The notes under the pieces: generated by a model
What the model was told of the DNA's origin: nothing
The model's database searches: none
Seen by the model: the letters and a program-made list of their open reading frames with translations, nothing else
Shown here: positions 8,869-17,314 of the stretch, one piece after another
How the letters are laid out: each line of letters opens with the position of its first letter
Position numbering within the stretch: the first letter of the stretch is position 1
DNA from: JAXMEB01 sp046348545
GTDB lineage: Bacteria > Pseudomonadota > Gammaproteobacteria > Berkiellales > Berkiellaceae
Direction: 5' to 3'
Assembly: GCA_046348545.1 (NCBI GenBank)
Contig: JAXMEB010000002.1
Coordinates: 434,001-498,000, forward strand
DNA: 64,000 nucleotides
Translations under genes and position numbers: made by a program

Positions 8869-10299
8869 ATGCGAAATACGCAGTACTTACAGCGCTCCGA
8901 ATACAATGTCTATTATGCCAGATTCAAGCTGCCTCAAGGCTTATCCCATTATTACGATAAAAAGTCTATTAAGGTTTCTCTAAAAACCCGACAACCAAGT
9001 GAAGCTAAGATTCGATGTTATTTGGCCGCAGGGTTGTTGCAATCTAAGTTTAATGACTTGATACGTTGGTCAGCTATGAAAGAGCCACAGTTTCCTATTG
9101 AGCAGATTAGAGCCGTTATTCGGGAGGAGTTAGAGGGCCTATTGGCTCAGCTAAAAGAGAATTTTAATCCCGAAAACCCATCTATCGAGCTACACCTAAG
9201 AAAAGTAAATGGGGTAACTTATTCAACTCTCCATCCAGATCCCATTTTGCCGCAAGAAGAGGCTATTAGCCCCAAACTCTCTTTGCTCATCGGGGATTAT
9301 AGCCAGGAAAAAATAAGATCTGGCATTTGGTCGCAAAGAACGCAGGATGACAACACCTACATTGGCGAATTGATGATCAAAATTTTGGGGGATGTAGGGG
9401 TGGCCAATATAGGTTTTGAAGAAGCAAGGTATTTTAAAAAAACATTAATGGCGTTGCCTGCCCATATGACCAAAAATGAGCAATACAAAGGGATGTCGAT
9501 TGAAGAGATTGTCGCTACAGAACCTACACAAACGATGTCTATCACGACAATTAATCGGGCATTGGGAGTGGCATCCAGCATATGGGAATATGGTAAGAAA
9601 AATGGTTATGTAAAAGAAAATTATTTCAAGGGATTACAGTTACCAAAACACAAAAGTGCCAAGGAAGAGCGATTGCCATTTTCAGACGGTGATTTACAGC
9701 GATTATTCGGTACCCAGATGTATCAAACAGGTAAATATCAAAAGCCTTTTCATTATTGGATACCTTTATTAGGGTTATTCACTGGATGTCGCTTAAATGA
9801 GCTTTGTTCCTTAACGAAAGATGATGTGGCTGAGGAAAATGGTATTTGGTATATCAGCATTAATGAAATTGGCGATAAGCGAGTCAAAAATAAGTCTTCT
9901 ATTAGAAAAGTACCGTTGCATTCTAAGCTGATAGAGCTTGGTTTTATTGAATTTGCTAAGTCATCGCATGGCAGGCTATTCCCCGAATTGAAAAAGGTGA
10001 AAGATAATTATTCGCATTATGCCACGAAATGGTTTTGCCGTACTTATCTTAAAAATTGTGGCATTGATGATTCACGAAAAGTATATCATTCATTTAGACA
10101 CACTGTGGCGCAGAGATTAACAAATGGCAATGTGCCAAGAGAAATTGTGGGGGCGATATTGGGGCACCATGATGCCAGTCAAACAACAGGAAGGTATGGG
10201 GATGGATTTTCATTGAAAATAATGAAAGATGCTATAGAGAAAATGGAATGCTTAACCATTCGCAATAGTTATTTATCCATACATAACCTGAATAAATAA
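8869..10299 (+). CDS. int: Tyrosine recombinase/integrase (island 1)
   Basis: 476 aa. The N-terminal part (MRNTQYLQRSEYNVYYARFKL) looks like the DUF6538-type DNA-binding region seen in phage integrases. The C-terminal catalytic domain has Arg I in FTGCRLNELCSL (about 307), HSFRHTVAQRL (HxxR, about 410) and GHHDASQTTGRYG with the Tyr nucleophile near 443. It starts 98 bp from the tRNA-Val end that it presumably uses as attB. It is not closely similar to the island-2 integrase, so the two islands arrived separately. Confidence 0.92.
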   Translation: MRNTQYLQRSEYNVYYARFKLPQGLSHYYDKKSIKVSLKTRQPSEAKIRCYLAAGLLQSKFNDLIRWSAMKEPQFPIEQIRAVIREELEGLLAQLKENFNPENPSIELHLRKVNGVTYSTLHPDPILPQEEAISPKLSLLIGDYSQEKIRSGIWSQRTQDDNTYIGELMIKILGDVGVANIGFEEARYFKKTLMALPAHMTKNEQYKGMSIEEIVATEPTQTMSITTINRALGVASSIWEYGKKNGYVKENYFKGLQLPKHKSAKEERLPFSDGDLQRLFGTQMYQTGKYQKPFHYWIPLLGLFTGCRLNELCSLTKDDVAEENGIWYISINEIGDKRVKNKSSIRKVPLHSKLIELGFIEFAKSSHGRLFPELKKVKDNYSHYATKWFCRTYLKNCGIDDSRKVYHSFRHTVAQRLTNGNVPREIVGAILGHHDASQTTGRYGDGFSLKIMKDAIEKMECLTIRNSYLSIHNLNK

Positions 10300-10372
10300 T
10301 TAGTTATTTTAGAACTATTTCACTAATTAGATTGTCATTATTGCATGTTGGCGTTTTTTTGAGGCACTGAAC

Positions 10373-10858
10373 ATGAGTGATAACGATGAGGTTCTTTTCA
10401 TTTTTGTGAAAGGTCACAAAGGAAGAGGAGGATTTGTTATTACAAATGCAAACTGTGAGTTTATATTTGAAGATACCGTAGAGAATTTAGTAGATGATAA
10501 AGGTCTTCCTTTGTGGCCTGTACATACAGATTGGAAAACAATAAATTCAAGCTTAGAATACGTAAAAAATAATAAAGGTAGTGGAAATTTACCTTCTGAC
10601 CCAACAGTTTGCGTATTTACTAGTTATGAAAATGCATATCATATTTTATCAGGGCAAAAAGATATTAATGAATCTAAGAAATTTGAAGTTTACTTTAATG
10701 AGACGCAAGATTTAATAAAAGATCTTCATCGAACCAAAATAACTAATAAAACAGATGATAATATTAAATTTCTTTGGATTCCTGAGGGTTTTGTCAACAG
10801 AATGCCAGAAGTTGTTAAGTTATTGAATAATTCTAAAAACAAATTAAAACCAAATTAA
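10373..10858 (+). CDS. Unrecognised 161-aa island protein
   Basis: Soluble, charged protein with no signal peptide or membrane helix and no family that I recognise. It begins LFIFVKGHKGRGGFVITN and has a conserved-looking C-terminal patch KFLWIPEGFVNRMPEV. It is AT-rich like the neighbouring island genes and lies 74 bp after the integrase on the same strand. Function unknown. Confidence 0.6.
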   Translation: MSDNDEVLFIFVKGHKGRGGFVITNANCEFIFEDTVENLVDDKGLPLWPVHTDWKTINSSLEYVKNNKGSGNLPSDPTVCVFTSYENAYHILSGQKDINESKKFEVYFNETQDLIKDLHRTKITNKTDDNIKFLWIPEGFVNRMPEVVKLLNNSKNKLKPN

Positions 10859-10900
10859 CTAAGAGATACTACCCAAAAACACAAAAGCAAGGTTCAAATT

Positions 10901-11287
10901 ATGAATTCATCGTACAAATATAGATTAATAGGTTTAGTTACGTTATTTTTCTCATGCCAAATATATGCTCTTGACGCAATTAATTTTGCAACATGCAAAT
11001 ACCTAGTGTATAGCGATCAAGAGGGCCCACATAAAACTGATGATTTTGTCCTTGAATTTTCTAAAGATACTACATCAAATAACTTTTACTTGAAAGGAAA
11101 TAATGGGATAAGTGATGTTAAATATGTAAAGGGTTCTAGCGGTATTAATTTTGTTGAAGTCACTGGAGTTGGCAATATAATGTTAACTACAATTGATGAG
11201 AAAGGGAATAGCGTACATAGTCGTCACACCATTATGGGGGGAGAAATAGTACCTTCGCAATATTATGGACATTGCGTGTTTAACTGA
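10901..11287 (+). CDS. Unrecognised secreted 128-aa protein
   Basis: The N-terminus (RLIGLVTLFFSCQIYALDA) is a good Sec signal peptide with likely cleavage near residue 24. The mature part is about 100 residues, with two cysteines (CKYLVYS and a C-terminal GHCVFN) that could form a disulfide. No family recognised. It is probably periplasmic or exported. It follows the preceding unknown gene by 42 bp and may be cotranscribed with it. Confidence 0.6.
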   Translation: MNSSYKYRLIGLVTLFFSCQIYALDAINFATCKYLVYSDQEGPHKTDDFVLEFSKDTTSNNFYLKGNNGISDVKYVKGSSGINFVEVTGVGNIMLTTIDEKGNSVHSRHTIMGGEIVPSQYYGHCVFN

Positions 11288-11400
11288 GCCACTTCCCAAT
11301 TAACAACTAGTGACGATTTTTTGAGTGTATATATTTGGGAAATCTATCATAAAGGTAAGTTAGAGAGTACAATTTATATAGATGCAGTATCAACGAAAGG

Positions 11401-12345
11401 TTGGTTTGTATGTATATTGCTAAAGAAAATAAAAGTTCCGATACAGTGATAAGGGCTATTGATTTGGTAATCAATAAGAATTTAGCTCATATTGACACTT
11501 CAAACTTGATTTGCCCTGATTGCAAAGGAAAAGTATCATTTCGAAATGGAAAACAACGACAGCCACATTTCTCGCATGCTAGAAATACTAAGAAAGGTGA
11601 TTGCATAGGAAATCGTAGTTACAAAAATTATCATAAGCAAACCCCAGATAGTATTTTTGATGCCATTAAAAAAGCCAAATATCTTGAATTGTTTTTGCAA
11701 TCCCATGAAAAACCACGAAAAAGAAAGAGAAAATCAAATGGTGGAAGCGTAACAGGTGAGCATCCTGGAAAGACAAAGAAAGATATAAAATCAAAAAATG
11801 GTTCGATTAAATTTTACAATAAGTATTCAACTAATTTGACAGATATATTATCTTTTCTTGCATCCAACAGGTATAGCGAATCTAAAAATGATCTTGATAA
11901 AACATGGATAATATTTAATGACAAATGGGAACGCTTTAGAGATGTTGTGATTAAGATTGAAGATGTAGATTGGGGCCACGATAGTGCAAGATATCACCAA
12001 AAATCTGCCGTTTATTGGGGGAGAATATCAAGCTGTTCATGCTTTCAAAACGGTGTTGGAAAGTGCTCACTTAAAGATATTGATTGTGAACGTGCGGTGG
12101 AATACAAATTGGTAGTTAATTTTGGCAATAAGCAGTCTCATAAACCTACAGTTAAATTATCTCCCTCTGTAACAAAAGATTTTTTAAGTAAATATCATAA
12201 AACTGGTAAAAACGATGTAAAAGGGTTATTAGCAGTAATACCAGAAAGCATGGCTAGAAAACATGAAGGGATCAATTTTTTCCTAAATGTGCAAGCTAAT
12301 GTTTCAATGGAGCGTAGAAGCGCATCGAGGCTGGCTTCCCATTAA
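11401..12345 (+). CDS. CoiA-like zinc-binding island protein
   Basis: 314 aa (or 311 from the ATG at 11410). Residues about 38-72 show CPDC, HFSH and a following Cys, the CxxC...HxxH...C arrangement found at the N-terminus of CoiA-like competence and defence-associated proteins. After a basic linker (KPRKRKRKSNGG, about 104-115) comes a region without a recognisable nuclease motif but with a second Cys cluster (SSCSCFQNGVGKCSLKDIDC). Zinc binding is inferred from spacing; a nucleic-acid role is plausible because of the basic linker. It lies in a defence-type island. Confidence 0.5.
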   Translation: MVCMYIAKENKSSDTVIRAIDLVINKNLAHIDTSNLICPDCKGKVSFRNGKQRQPHFSHARNTKKGDCIGNRSYKNYHKQTPDSIFDAIKKAKYLELFLQSHEKPRKRKRKSNGGSVTGEHPGKTKKDIKSKNGSIKFYNKYSTNLTDILSFLASNRYSESKNDLDKTWIIFNDKWERFRDVVIKIEDVDWGHDSARYHQKSAVYWGRISSCSCFQNGVGKCSLKDIDCERAVEYKLVVNFGNKQSHKPTVKLSPSVTKDFLSKYHKTGKNDVKGLLAVIPESMARKHEGINFFLNVQANVSMERRSASRLASH

Positions 12346-12750
12346 ATTTAGATATTTGGGTCCTACCCAGATCCCCCAAAATAAATTATTTGTCAATTGA
12401 GGTCATTCTTAACCGCTTAAATAAGGTATAAATTGTAGTATATACTCGCTGTTTTATTAGCACAGCTTTTCTGAGGTGCCGGGAAAACACGTTTTCCCGG
12501 CACTTTCTGGAGATGAAGGCAAAAGACGATATCTACAAGAAAGTTAAATGTAAGGCATTCCAGGCTCTTTTCAGAGGTATCTCTGCCAGATAAGAGCGAG
12601 TAAGAGACATGCTTGTTCAGGAGAAAAACATTAGAGCTAATAAGTGTATATCCTCTCTATACTTTCTCTTATCTCTATACTACGTATAGAGATTCTAATG
12701 TAGAGCTAAAAAAGCGTGATCTTACATCCATTTTATCGGCTTAATTTTTC
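12346..12750. other. 405-bp intergenic region with two perfect hairpins
   Basis: No gene. 12476-12503 is a perfect palindrome-like hairpin (GTGCCGGGAAAAC, 2-nt loop, GTTTTCCCGGCAC). 12671-12693 is ATCTCTATAC-TAC-GTATAGAGAT, a 10-bp stem with a 3-nt loop. Neither has a T-run, so they are not ordinary terminators; a structured RNA, operator or mobile-element end is possible. Confidence 0.6.
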
Positions 12751-13761
12751 ATGGAAAATAATCATATGACTAAAAAAAGACATCATTATTTGCCTCAATG
12801 TTACTTGAAAGGATTTACGAATCCTGAAGATAAAATATGGACTTACAAGAAAGCAGATCCTCAAAGCCCATTTCTAAATGCGATTGATAGCACTGCCGTT
12901 GAAAGATATTTTTATCGCTTTGAAATTGAAGGAAAAGAAGATGAATTAGAAGATTTTCTCAGCGAGCAAGTCGAGTCTAGATGTTGCGATTCTTTGGAAA
13001 AGTTAAGAAATAAGCAATTTCCTACTGGAGATGAGCGGAAAAATCTAGCTGCATTTTTTAGTATTTTATATGTGCGAACTCCTCGGCATGTAGAATATTT
13101 GACAGCCCAACAAAATAAAGAACTAAATATATACGCTAAATTGAATGCCTCTAACAAGCAATCTTTTCATGATAGCTACAGACTCGTGCACCCAGATCTT
13201 GATGAAGAAACCATTGAGGAAGATAGACAATCTATTCTAACTGGGGATGTTGCCTTTGAAATGAAAAGAGAAATAATACTAAACCAAATGTTACAAGCCG
13301 GCGCAATATATTCTTTTCCTTTAGCTGAAATGAAATGGATATTGCTCGAAACTGATGAAGAAAATCCTTTTGTGACTTCTGATAATCCACTTAGTGTTTT
13401 TCATCCACAATATCAACCATTTAATTTTTACAAACCCAGTCTCGGTATGCGTGATACAAAAGTTGCTATCCCAGTTTCCAAGGATTTGATATTAATGTTG
13501 TTTAATGATGAACGAGTAAGTGATGGTAAAATTTTAAGCGTCAAAGATGCGCGGTTAGAAGCTCAAGTTGTTACGTGGATAAAAGATTTGAGAGAACAAA
13601 TGATTAATACCTTCTATTTAAACTGTCATAAATTCGTATTTTCTTCCACGGACAAATATAAGGCGCGATTTGTAAATTTTTTAGCACAAGCTCAGGTGAT
13701 TGAAGAAATTACATCGCAGCTTACAAACCAAAACGTTGGTGGATCGGGGGAGGATAGCTGA
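12751..13761 (+). CDS. DUF4238 domain protein
   Basis: 336 aa (331 from the ATG at 12766, MTKKRHHYLPQC). The start KKRHHYLPQCYLKGFTN and the later FVTSDNPLSVF motif are hallmarks of the DUF4238 family, found in many bacteria and often on mobile islands; its biochemical function is not established. No signal peptide. It is the last plus-strand gene of island 1 and is convergent with the toxin-antitoxin cluster 20 bp away. Confidence 0.8.
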   Translation: MENNHMTKKRHHYLPQCYLKGFTNPEDKIWTYKKADPQSPFLNAIDSTAVERYFYRFEIEGKEDELEDFLSEQVESRCCDSLEKLRNKQFPTGDERKNLAAFFSILYVRTPRHVEYLTAQQNKELNIYAKLNASNKQSFHDSYRLVHPDLDEETIEEDRQSILTGDVAFEMKREIILNQMLQAGAIYSFPLAEMKWILLETDEENPFVTSDNPLSVFHPQYQPFNFYKPSLGMRDTKVAIPVSKDLILMLFNDERVSDGKILSVKDARLEAQVVTWIKDLREQMINTFYLNCHKFVFSSTDKYKARFVNFLAQAQVIEEITSQLTNQNVGGSGEDS

Positions 13762-13781
13762 AAATCACTCGGAGAAAAAAA

Positions 13782-14033
13782 TTATAAATCTTCCAATTTA
13801 ACTGTAATAGCATTCTTTATTTGTTTTTGGCGCTTCCTTACTATTTCAATGAGCTCGTAATCTTCAAGAATATCTAGCATTTTTTCGTATATTTTAGAGG
13901 GCATAAGGTATGCCACATGCTTCTCGCGATTTAAAATGGCTACAGACTTCCCTTTAGATCGTTTTAAAACTGCCATGGGATTTTTCTTAAGCTCAGTAAT
14001 GCTTACTGAAGCATTTGCATCAAAAACCGTCAT
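13782..14033 (-). CDS. Phd/YefM-family antitoxin (StbD-like), third gene of the TA cluster
   Basis: 83 aa. The ASVSITELKKNPMAVL start and the VAILNREKHVAYLMPSKIYE stretch are typical of Phd/YefM antitoxins, particularly StbD/RelB-like plasmid-stability proteins that pair with RelE toxins. No toxin gene follows: the next 20 bp lead into the convergent DUF4238 gene. It begins only 3 bp after higA, so it is cotranscribed with HigBA as an extra antitoxin. Confidence 0.8.
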   Translation of the reverse strand: MTVFDANASVSITELKKNPMAVLKRSKGKSVAILNREKHVAYLMPSKIYEKMLDILEDYELIEIVRKRQKQIKNAITVKLEDL

Positions 14034-14036
14034 AAA

Positions 14037-14384
14037 TTAGCCTGAACTTTGCGCTGATTTGGAATTTTGCAAAGACTCGATTTCCTTAAACTGACTAATA
14101 TGCACTTCACCATCAGGGAAACGAGCAATAATATCAAGCTGACCACCCATGGCTTCAATATAACTGCGAAGCGTAGAGATGTACATGTCAGTTCTTTGCT
14201 CAAGACGAGAAATATTAGCTTGCTCCGTAGATAATACTTCAGCTATGTTTTTTTGGCTCAATTGACGAGCTTTTCGAAGTTCTTGCAAAGGCATTTCGCT
14301 CAGCATTTGCTTAGCTTTTTCTTCAGAAGCTTTTTGAGCTTGTGGCGACATTTTATCGCGTAAATTCTTGAAAGGTTTAGCCAT
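14037..14384 (-). CDS. higA: HigA-type XRE-family antitoxin
   Basis: 115 aa with a central helix-turn-helix (RKARQLSQKNIAEVLSTEQ, about residues 37-56, then ANISRLEQR). It is the second gene of the cluster, 4 bp after the toxin, the reverse toxin-first order typical of HigBA. It probably neutralises HigB and represses the shared promoter upstream of 14739. Confidence 0.85.
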   Translation of the reverse strand: MAKPFKNLRDKMSPQAQKASEEKAKQMLSEMPLQELRKARQLSQKNIAEVLSTEQANISRLEQRTDMYISTLRSYIEAMGGQLDIIARFPDGEVHISQFKEIESLQNSKSAQSSG

Positions 14385-14388
14385 TGTA

Positions 14389-14739
14389 TTACCCTTCCTT
14401 CTTTAAAGTTTCAATATGTACATCATATAAATCGTCAGCTATGGGAACATATTCCTCATACCAACGATTATTTCCTGTTTTATCCCCTCCAATAAGGAGA
14501 ATACCCACACGTTTTGGATCAAAAGCATAAAGAATGCGGTAGGGCCTTCCTTTATGCTGAACCCTTAATTCCCTCATATGAGGGTGTTTTGAGCCATTAA
14601 TCCCTGAAGAGTGAGGGAATTTTAAATTAGGGCCACATTGCTCTAATAGCCTTACAGAAGCAGCAATATCAACTTGCTCTTCCTCAGCTAGGTCTTCCCA
14701 CCAACTACCAAACTCATCGGTGTACTCTACTTCCCACAT
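14389..14739 (-). CDS. higB: HigB/RelE-superfamily toxin
   Basis: 116 aa. It matches the phage-derived Gp49-like/HigB group: MWEVEYTDEFGSWWEDL at the N-terminus, GPNLKFPHSSGI, MRELRVQHKGRPYRILYAFD and LLIGGDKTGNNRWYEEYVP. Such toxins cleave mRNA at the ribosome. It is the first gene of a compact three-gene unit with higA and phd. Confidence 0.87.
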   Translation of the reverse strand: MWEVEYTDEFGSWWEDLAEEEQVDIAASVRLLEQCGPNLKFPHSSGINGSKHPHMRELRVQHKGRPYRILYAFDPKRVGILLIGGDKTGNNRWYEEYVPIADDLYDVHIETLKKEG

Positions 14740-15075
14740 CTCAGAAACCTTACTAAAGTATTACACAAAAGACATATGACTTCAAGATTATATTATAAAC
14801 AGCTAAGAAGGAGAAGATCCTCTTATTTTCTCGTGTATGAGCGCTTTTTTACAGGGCATTTCCAGTGGTACAATTTTCTCTAGGTCTTCAAGCAGAAGAT
14901 TGATTTTTCTCAGGTTTTGCAAGCAAAAATTGGTAAGGTAGAGATCCCACTCGCGCCTACCAGTCCGTCGTCCCAAGAAATCCTACCAAATACAAAATCT
15001 CAATAAAATCAACAAATTAACGAAATTCATCGTCCTAAGACTGTCTATAGGGTCCATTGACATCCATCGGATTTA
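14740..15075. other. Island 1/island 2 junction region
   Basis: No gene. It holds the higBA promoter side, the second tRNA-Val 3'-end copy (14943-14962) and the AT-rich left end of island 2. The motif AGGTAGAGATCCCACTCGCG here recurs near 26799-26817. Downstream of the core, CAGTCCGTCGTCCCAA is similar to the sequences that follow the other core copies. Confidence 0.7.
14943..14962 (+). repeat. att core copy 2 (island 1 attR / island 2 attL)
   Basis: Identical to the last 20 nt of tRNA-Val (GATCCCACTCGCGCCTACCA) but without the rest of the tRNA, so it is a recombination product and not a gene. It is shared between the two tandem islands. Confidence 0.9.
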
Positions 15076-15123
15076 GGGGCAACAATGGGGGCAACTCTAA
15101 GTTATCCCAAGACAGTTGCCCCC
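15076..15123 (+). repeat. GGGGCAAC motifs and inverted repeat before the island-2 integrase
   Basis: GGGGCAAC occurs at 15076-15083 and 15088-15095. GGGGGCAACT (15087-15096) forms a 10-bp inverted repeat with AGTTGCCCCC (15114-15123), ending exactly at the integrase ATG. The same direct pair occurs at the island's right end (26582-26602). These are candidate arm-type binding sites for the integrase or AlpA; the inverted repeat could also sequester the integrase start. Confidence 0.65.
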
Positions 15124-16308
15124 ATGGCACTTACAGACGTAGAAATACGTAAAACTAAGCCTACTGACAAGCCACAACGGCTCCACGATCAGCGTGGTTT
15201 GTACCTTGAAGTTGCCCCCAGCGGTGGTAAATGGTGGCGATTTAAATTTCGTTTTCGTGGTAAAGAAAAACGATTATCTTTGGGGGTGTATCCAGAAATT
15301 ACTTTGAAAGAAGCACGTGAACGACGTGATGCATTGCGCAAATTAATTTCCAATGGTGTTGATCCCGCCGAGCATCGCAAAATTGTAAAAACAGATTCCT
15401 TAGAACAAGCCGCCAATAGTTTTGAAATCATCGCCAAAGAATGCTTCATCAAATTTAAGCCCACATGGAGTCCAAGCCACGCGAACAAAGTCATACAACT
15501 TTTTGAGCGTGATATTTTTCCTTGGATAGGAAATGCGCCTGTTATTGAACTCACACCTGTACAGTTATTAACAGTCTTAAGGCGTATTGAAGAGCGCGGT
15601 GCTTTAGAAACAGCGCATCGAGCGCTAGGTCATTGCGGTCAAGTATTTCGATATGCTGTAGCCACAAGGCGTGCAGCGCGTGATCCAACGCAAGATTTGC
15701 GTGGTGCACTCCCGCCATACAAAAGAAATCATTTTGCGGCCGAAACAGATCCTAAGCGTTTTGGGGAATATCTCAGAGTCATTAATGGCTATGAAGGCAT
15801 GCTGCATGTTCGATGTGCTTTGAAATTAGCGCCATTAGTCTTTGTGCGCCCTGGAGAGCTGAGAAAGGCGGAATGGGCGGATATTAATCTAGAGACTGCA
15901 GAATGGCGTTTTACTGTCACTAAAACCCAAACATCTCATATCGTTCCTCTTTCTCGTCAAGCATTAGCCATTTTGCGTGAGCTTTATCCGCTCACAGGTC
16001 ATGGTCGTTACGTCTTTCCAAGCACCCGAACTAAAGATCGCCCCATGAGTGACAATGCTGTCCTGGCTGCTTTGCGTCGCTTAGGGATCAGCAAGGAAGA
16101 GATGAGCGGCCATGGTTTTAGAGCCACAGCAAGAACGTTGCTCGATGAGGTTTTAGGCTTTAGACCAGATTTCATTGAACACCAATTAGCACACGCAGTG
16201 CGCGATCCAAACGGGCGTGCCTATAACCGTACAGCCCATCTAGGAGAGAGACGTAAGATGATGCAGGCTTGGGCCGATTATCTTGATCAATTAAAGGACC
16301 ATAAGTAG
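15124..16308 (+). CDS. int: P4-type tyrosine integrase (island 2)
   Basis: 394 aa from the ATG at 15124 (MALTDVEIRKTKPTDK), the typical start of the DUF4102 N-terminal domain of P4-like integrases; an ATG at 15085 would add 13 atypical residues. Catalytic residues: VRPGELRKAEW (Arg), HGFRATARTLLDE (HxxR) and AYNRTAHLGERR (Tyr). It presumably recombines at the tRNA-Val 3' end 161 bp upstream. Confidence 0.93.
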   Translation: MALTDVEIRKTKPTDKPQRLHDQRGLYLEVAPSGGKWWRFKFRFRGKEKRLSLGVYPEITLKEARERRDALRKLISNGVDPAEHRKIVKTDSLEQAANSFEIIAKECFIKFKPTWSPSHANKVIQLFERDIFPWIGNAPVIELTPVQLLTVLRRIEERGALETAHRALGHCGQVFRYAVATRRAARDPTQDLRGALPPYKRNHFAAETDPKRFGEYLRVINGYEGMLHVRCALKLAPLVFVRPGELRKAEWADINLETAEWRFTVTKTQTSHIVPLSRQALAILRELYPLTGHGRYVFPSTRTKDRPMSDNAVLAALRRLGISKEEMSGHGFRATARTLLDEVLGFRPDFIEHQLAHAVRDPNGRAYNRTAHLGERRKMMQAWADYLDQLKDHK

Positions 16309-16321
16309 TAAGGAAGTATCC

Positions 16322-16908
16322 ATGGAGTTAAATGATGACTTTATCTCGTTGCAGGAATTTAAGGATAATGAAAAAACGATATTTGAATACCTTGATGCGG
16401 GTATGAGGAAAACCCTGTCGCTTTATGCCTTATCTCATCACTCAAAATTAATCGATTTGTCACCTGTCAATATACAAGCGATAAAGAAGAATTACCCTAA
16501 TAAAGTCAGAATAACACTTGAAAAAAACCTGTTGTTCGATTTAACGAATATACAGGGAGGACAAGTAGTGATGTTATTTATTATGACCAAGTATTATCTT
16601 ATTCTGAGTTATGGTTCAAAGAATCAGAGGCTAATAAAATATTCGAGAAGTCAACAAAGCATACGATTGTAAATGAGACTGAAAAATCCACGATGCTCAA
16701 ATTGATCTTAGGGATGGCTATGGGGGCGTATGGATTTCAGCCTGGAGATGCTCGCAACACAGCTACAGGTAGCAATAAAGGAAGCATTAAAGCTGATTTG
16801 CAAAGGTTTGGGTTGTCAATTGATGAGGACACCGTACGCAAATATCTGAATGAGGCTGCGGCAATGTATCCTAGTGCTCAAATTAAAGCCAAAAATAAGA
16901 TCTTGTAG
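16322..16908 (+). pseudogene. Integrase-adjacent gene of unknown function, broken by one frameshift
   Basis: Two overlapping frames make one protein. Frame 2 gives MELNDDFISLQEFKD up to NLLFDLTNIQGGQ. The sequence then continues in frame 1 as SSDVIYYDQVLSYSELWF, KESEANKIFEKSTKHTIVN, LGMAMGAYGFQPGDA and IKADLQRFGLSIDEDTVRKY to a stop at 16908. A single missing base near 16560-16570 (CAAGTAGTGATG) explains the break. The reconstructed protein would be about 195 aa. I do not recognise a named family; its C-terminal repeat-and-helix segment often accompanies this integrase type. Mutation or sequencing error cannot be told apart. Confidence 0.7.
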
Positions 16909-17056
16909 GATTAAGCTGTAAGATCGTGGGTCCTATCGGATCGTTTGAAATGATACCTTATAGTAAATCTTATTCATATTCTAATAATTACAGAATTTTT
17001 GACTGAACAAGAAGAAGGAGGGGGCATTTGAAATTCCAGTTACTAGCGCGATAATG

Positions 17057-17095
17057 CGCGTCTGCGGCCCGCAGGGCTGGGGGTGGGGAGGGACC
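17057..17095. repeat. GC-rich repeat, copy 1
   Basis: GCGTCTGCGGCCCGCAG followed by a G-rich tract and GGGAGGGACCC. The same elements (CTTCTGCGGCCCGCAG, then CAGGGAGGGACCCA) recur in direct orientation at 19361-19403. CTGCGG-C-CCGCAG is a small palindrome. The two copies flank the IS256/toxin segment. Confidence 0.6.
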
Positions 17096-17105
17096 CTAAA
17101 AAATG

Positions 17106-17251
17106 TTAAGATTTAGTTTCCCATGCATTGTAATACTTTAAGAAGTCGAAGTCATATCCATTCATTTTGAATTGATATATGTACCTAGAGAAAACGGCAT
17201 AGAACCAAATAGCTAGTTTTTTATCGCTTGTGCTATCGGGGCAATGAGTAT
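17106..17251 (-). pseudogene. C-terminal gene fragment cut by IS256
   Basis: On the minus strand a frame is open from the IS end to a TAA at 17106, with KKLAIWFYAVFSRYIYQF, KMNGYDFDFLKYY and NAWETKS at the end. It looks like the tail of a coding sequence whose upstream part is missing beyond the IS. I do not recognise it, and it does not look like the rest of the Doc gene on the other side of the IS. Confidence 0.35.
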
Positions 17252-17282
17252 GTAAAATATTTTGTGTCTGAACGATCAATCT

Positions 17283-17310
17283 AAAAAACCTGTGGTTTTT
17301 CCACAGGTTT
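17283..17310 (-). terminator. Rho-independent terminator of the IS256 transposase
   Basis: On the minus strand AAACCTGTGG, a 5-nt loop, CCACAGGTTT, then TTTT: a 10-bp stem with a T-run directly after the transposase stop. Confidence 0.8.
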
Positions 17311-17314
17311 CGGA

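Larger units (their letters stand above)
8771..14962 (+). mobile_element. Integrative island 1 in tRNA-Val
   Basis: About 6.2 kb bounded by direct repeats of the tRNA-Val 3' end (8751-8770 and 14943-14962). An integrase lies just inside the left end. Contents: tyrosine integrase, two unknown small genes, a CoiA-like zinc protein, a DUF4238 protein, and a HigB-HigA-Phd cluster on the minus strand. No replication, packaging or transfer genes are seen, so it is a small cargo or defence-type island or a reduced prophage. Confidence 0.85.

Noticed and set aside
17220..17250. Possible tRNA-Asn fragment (GCTATCGGGGCAATGAG)
   Set aside because: Only about 12 bases resemble the tRNA 5' end and no att partner is seen.
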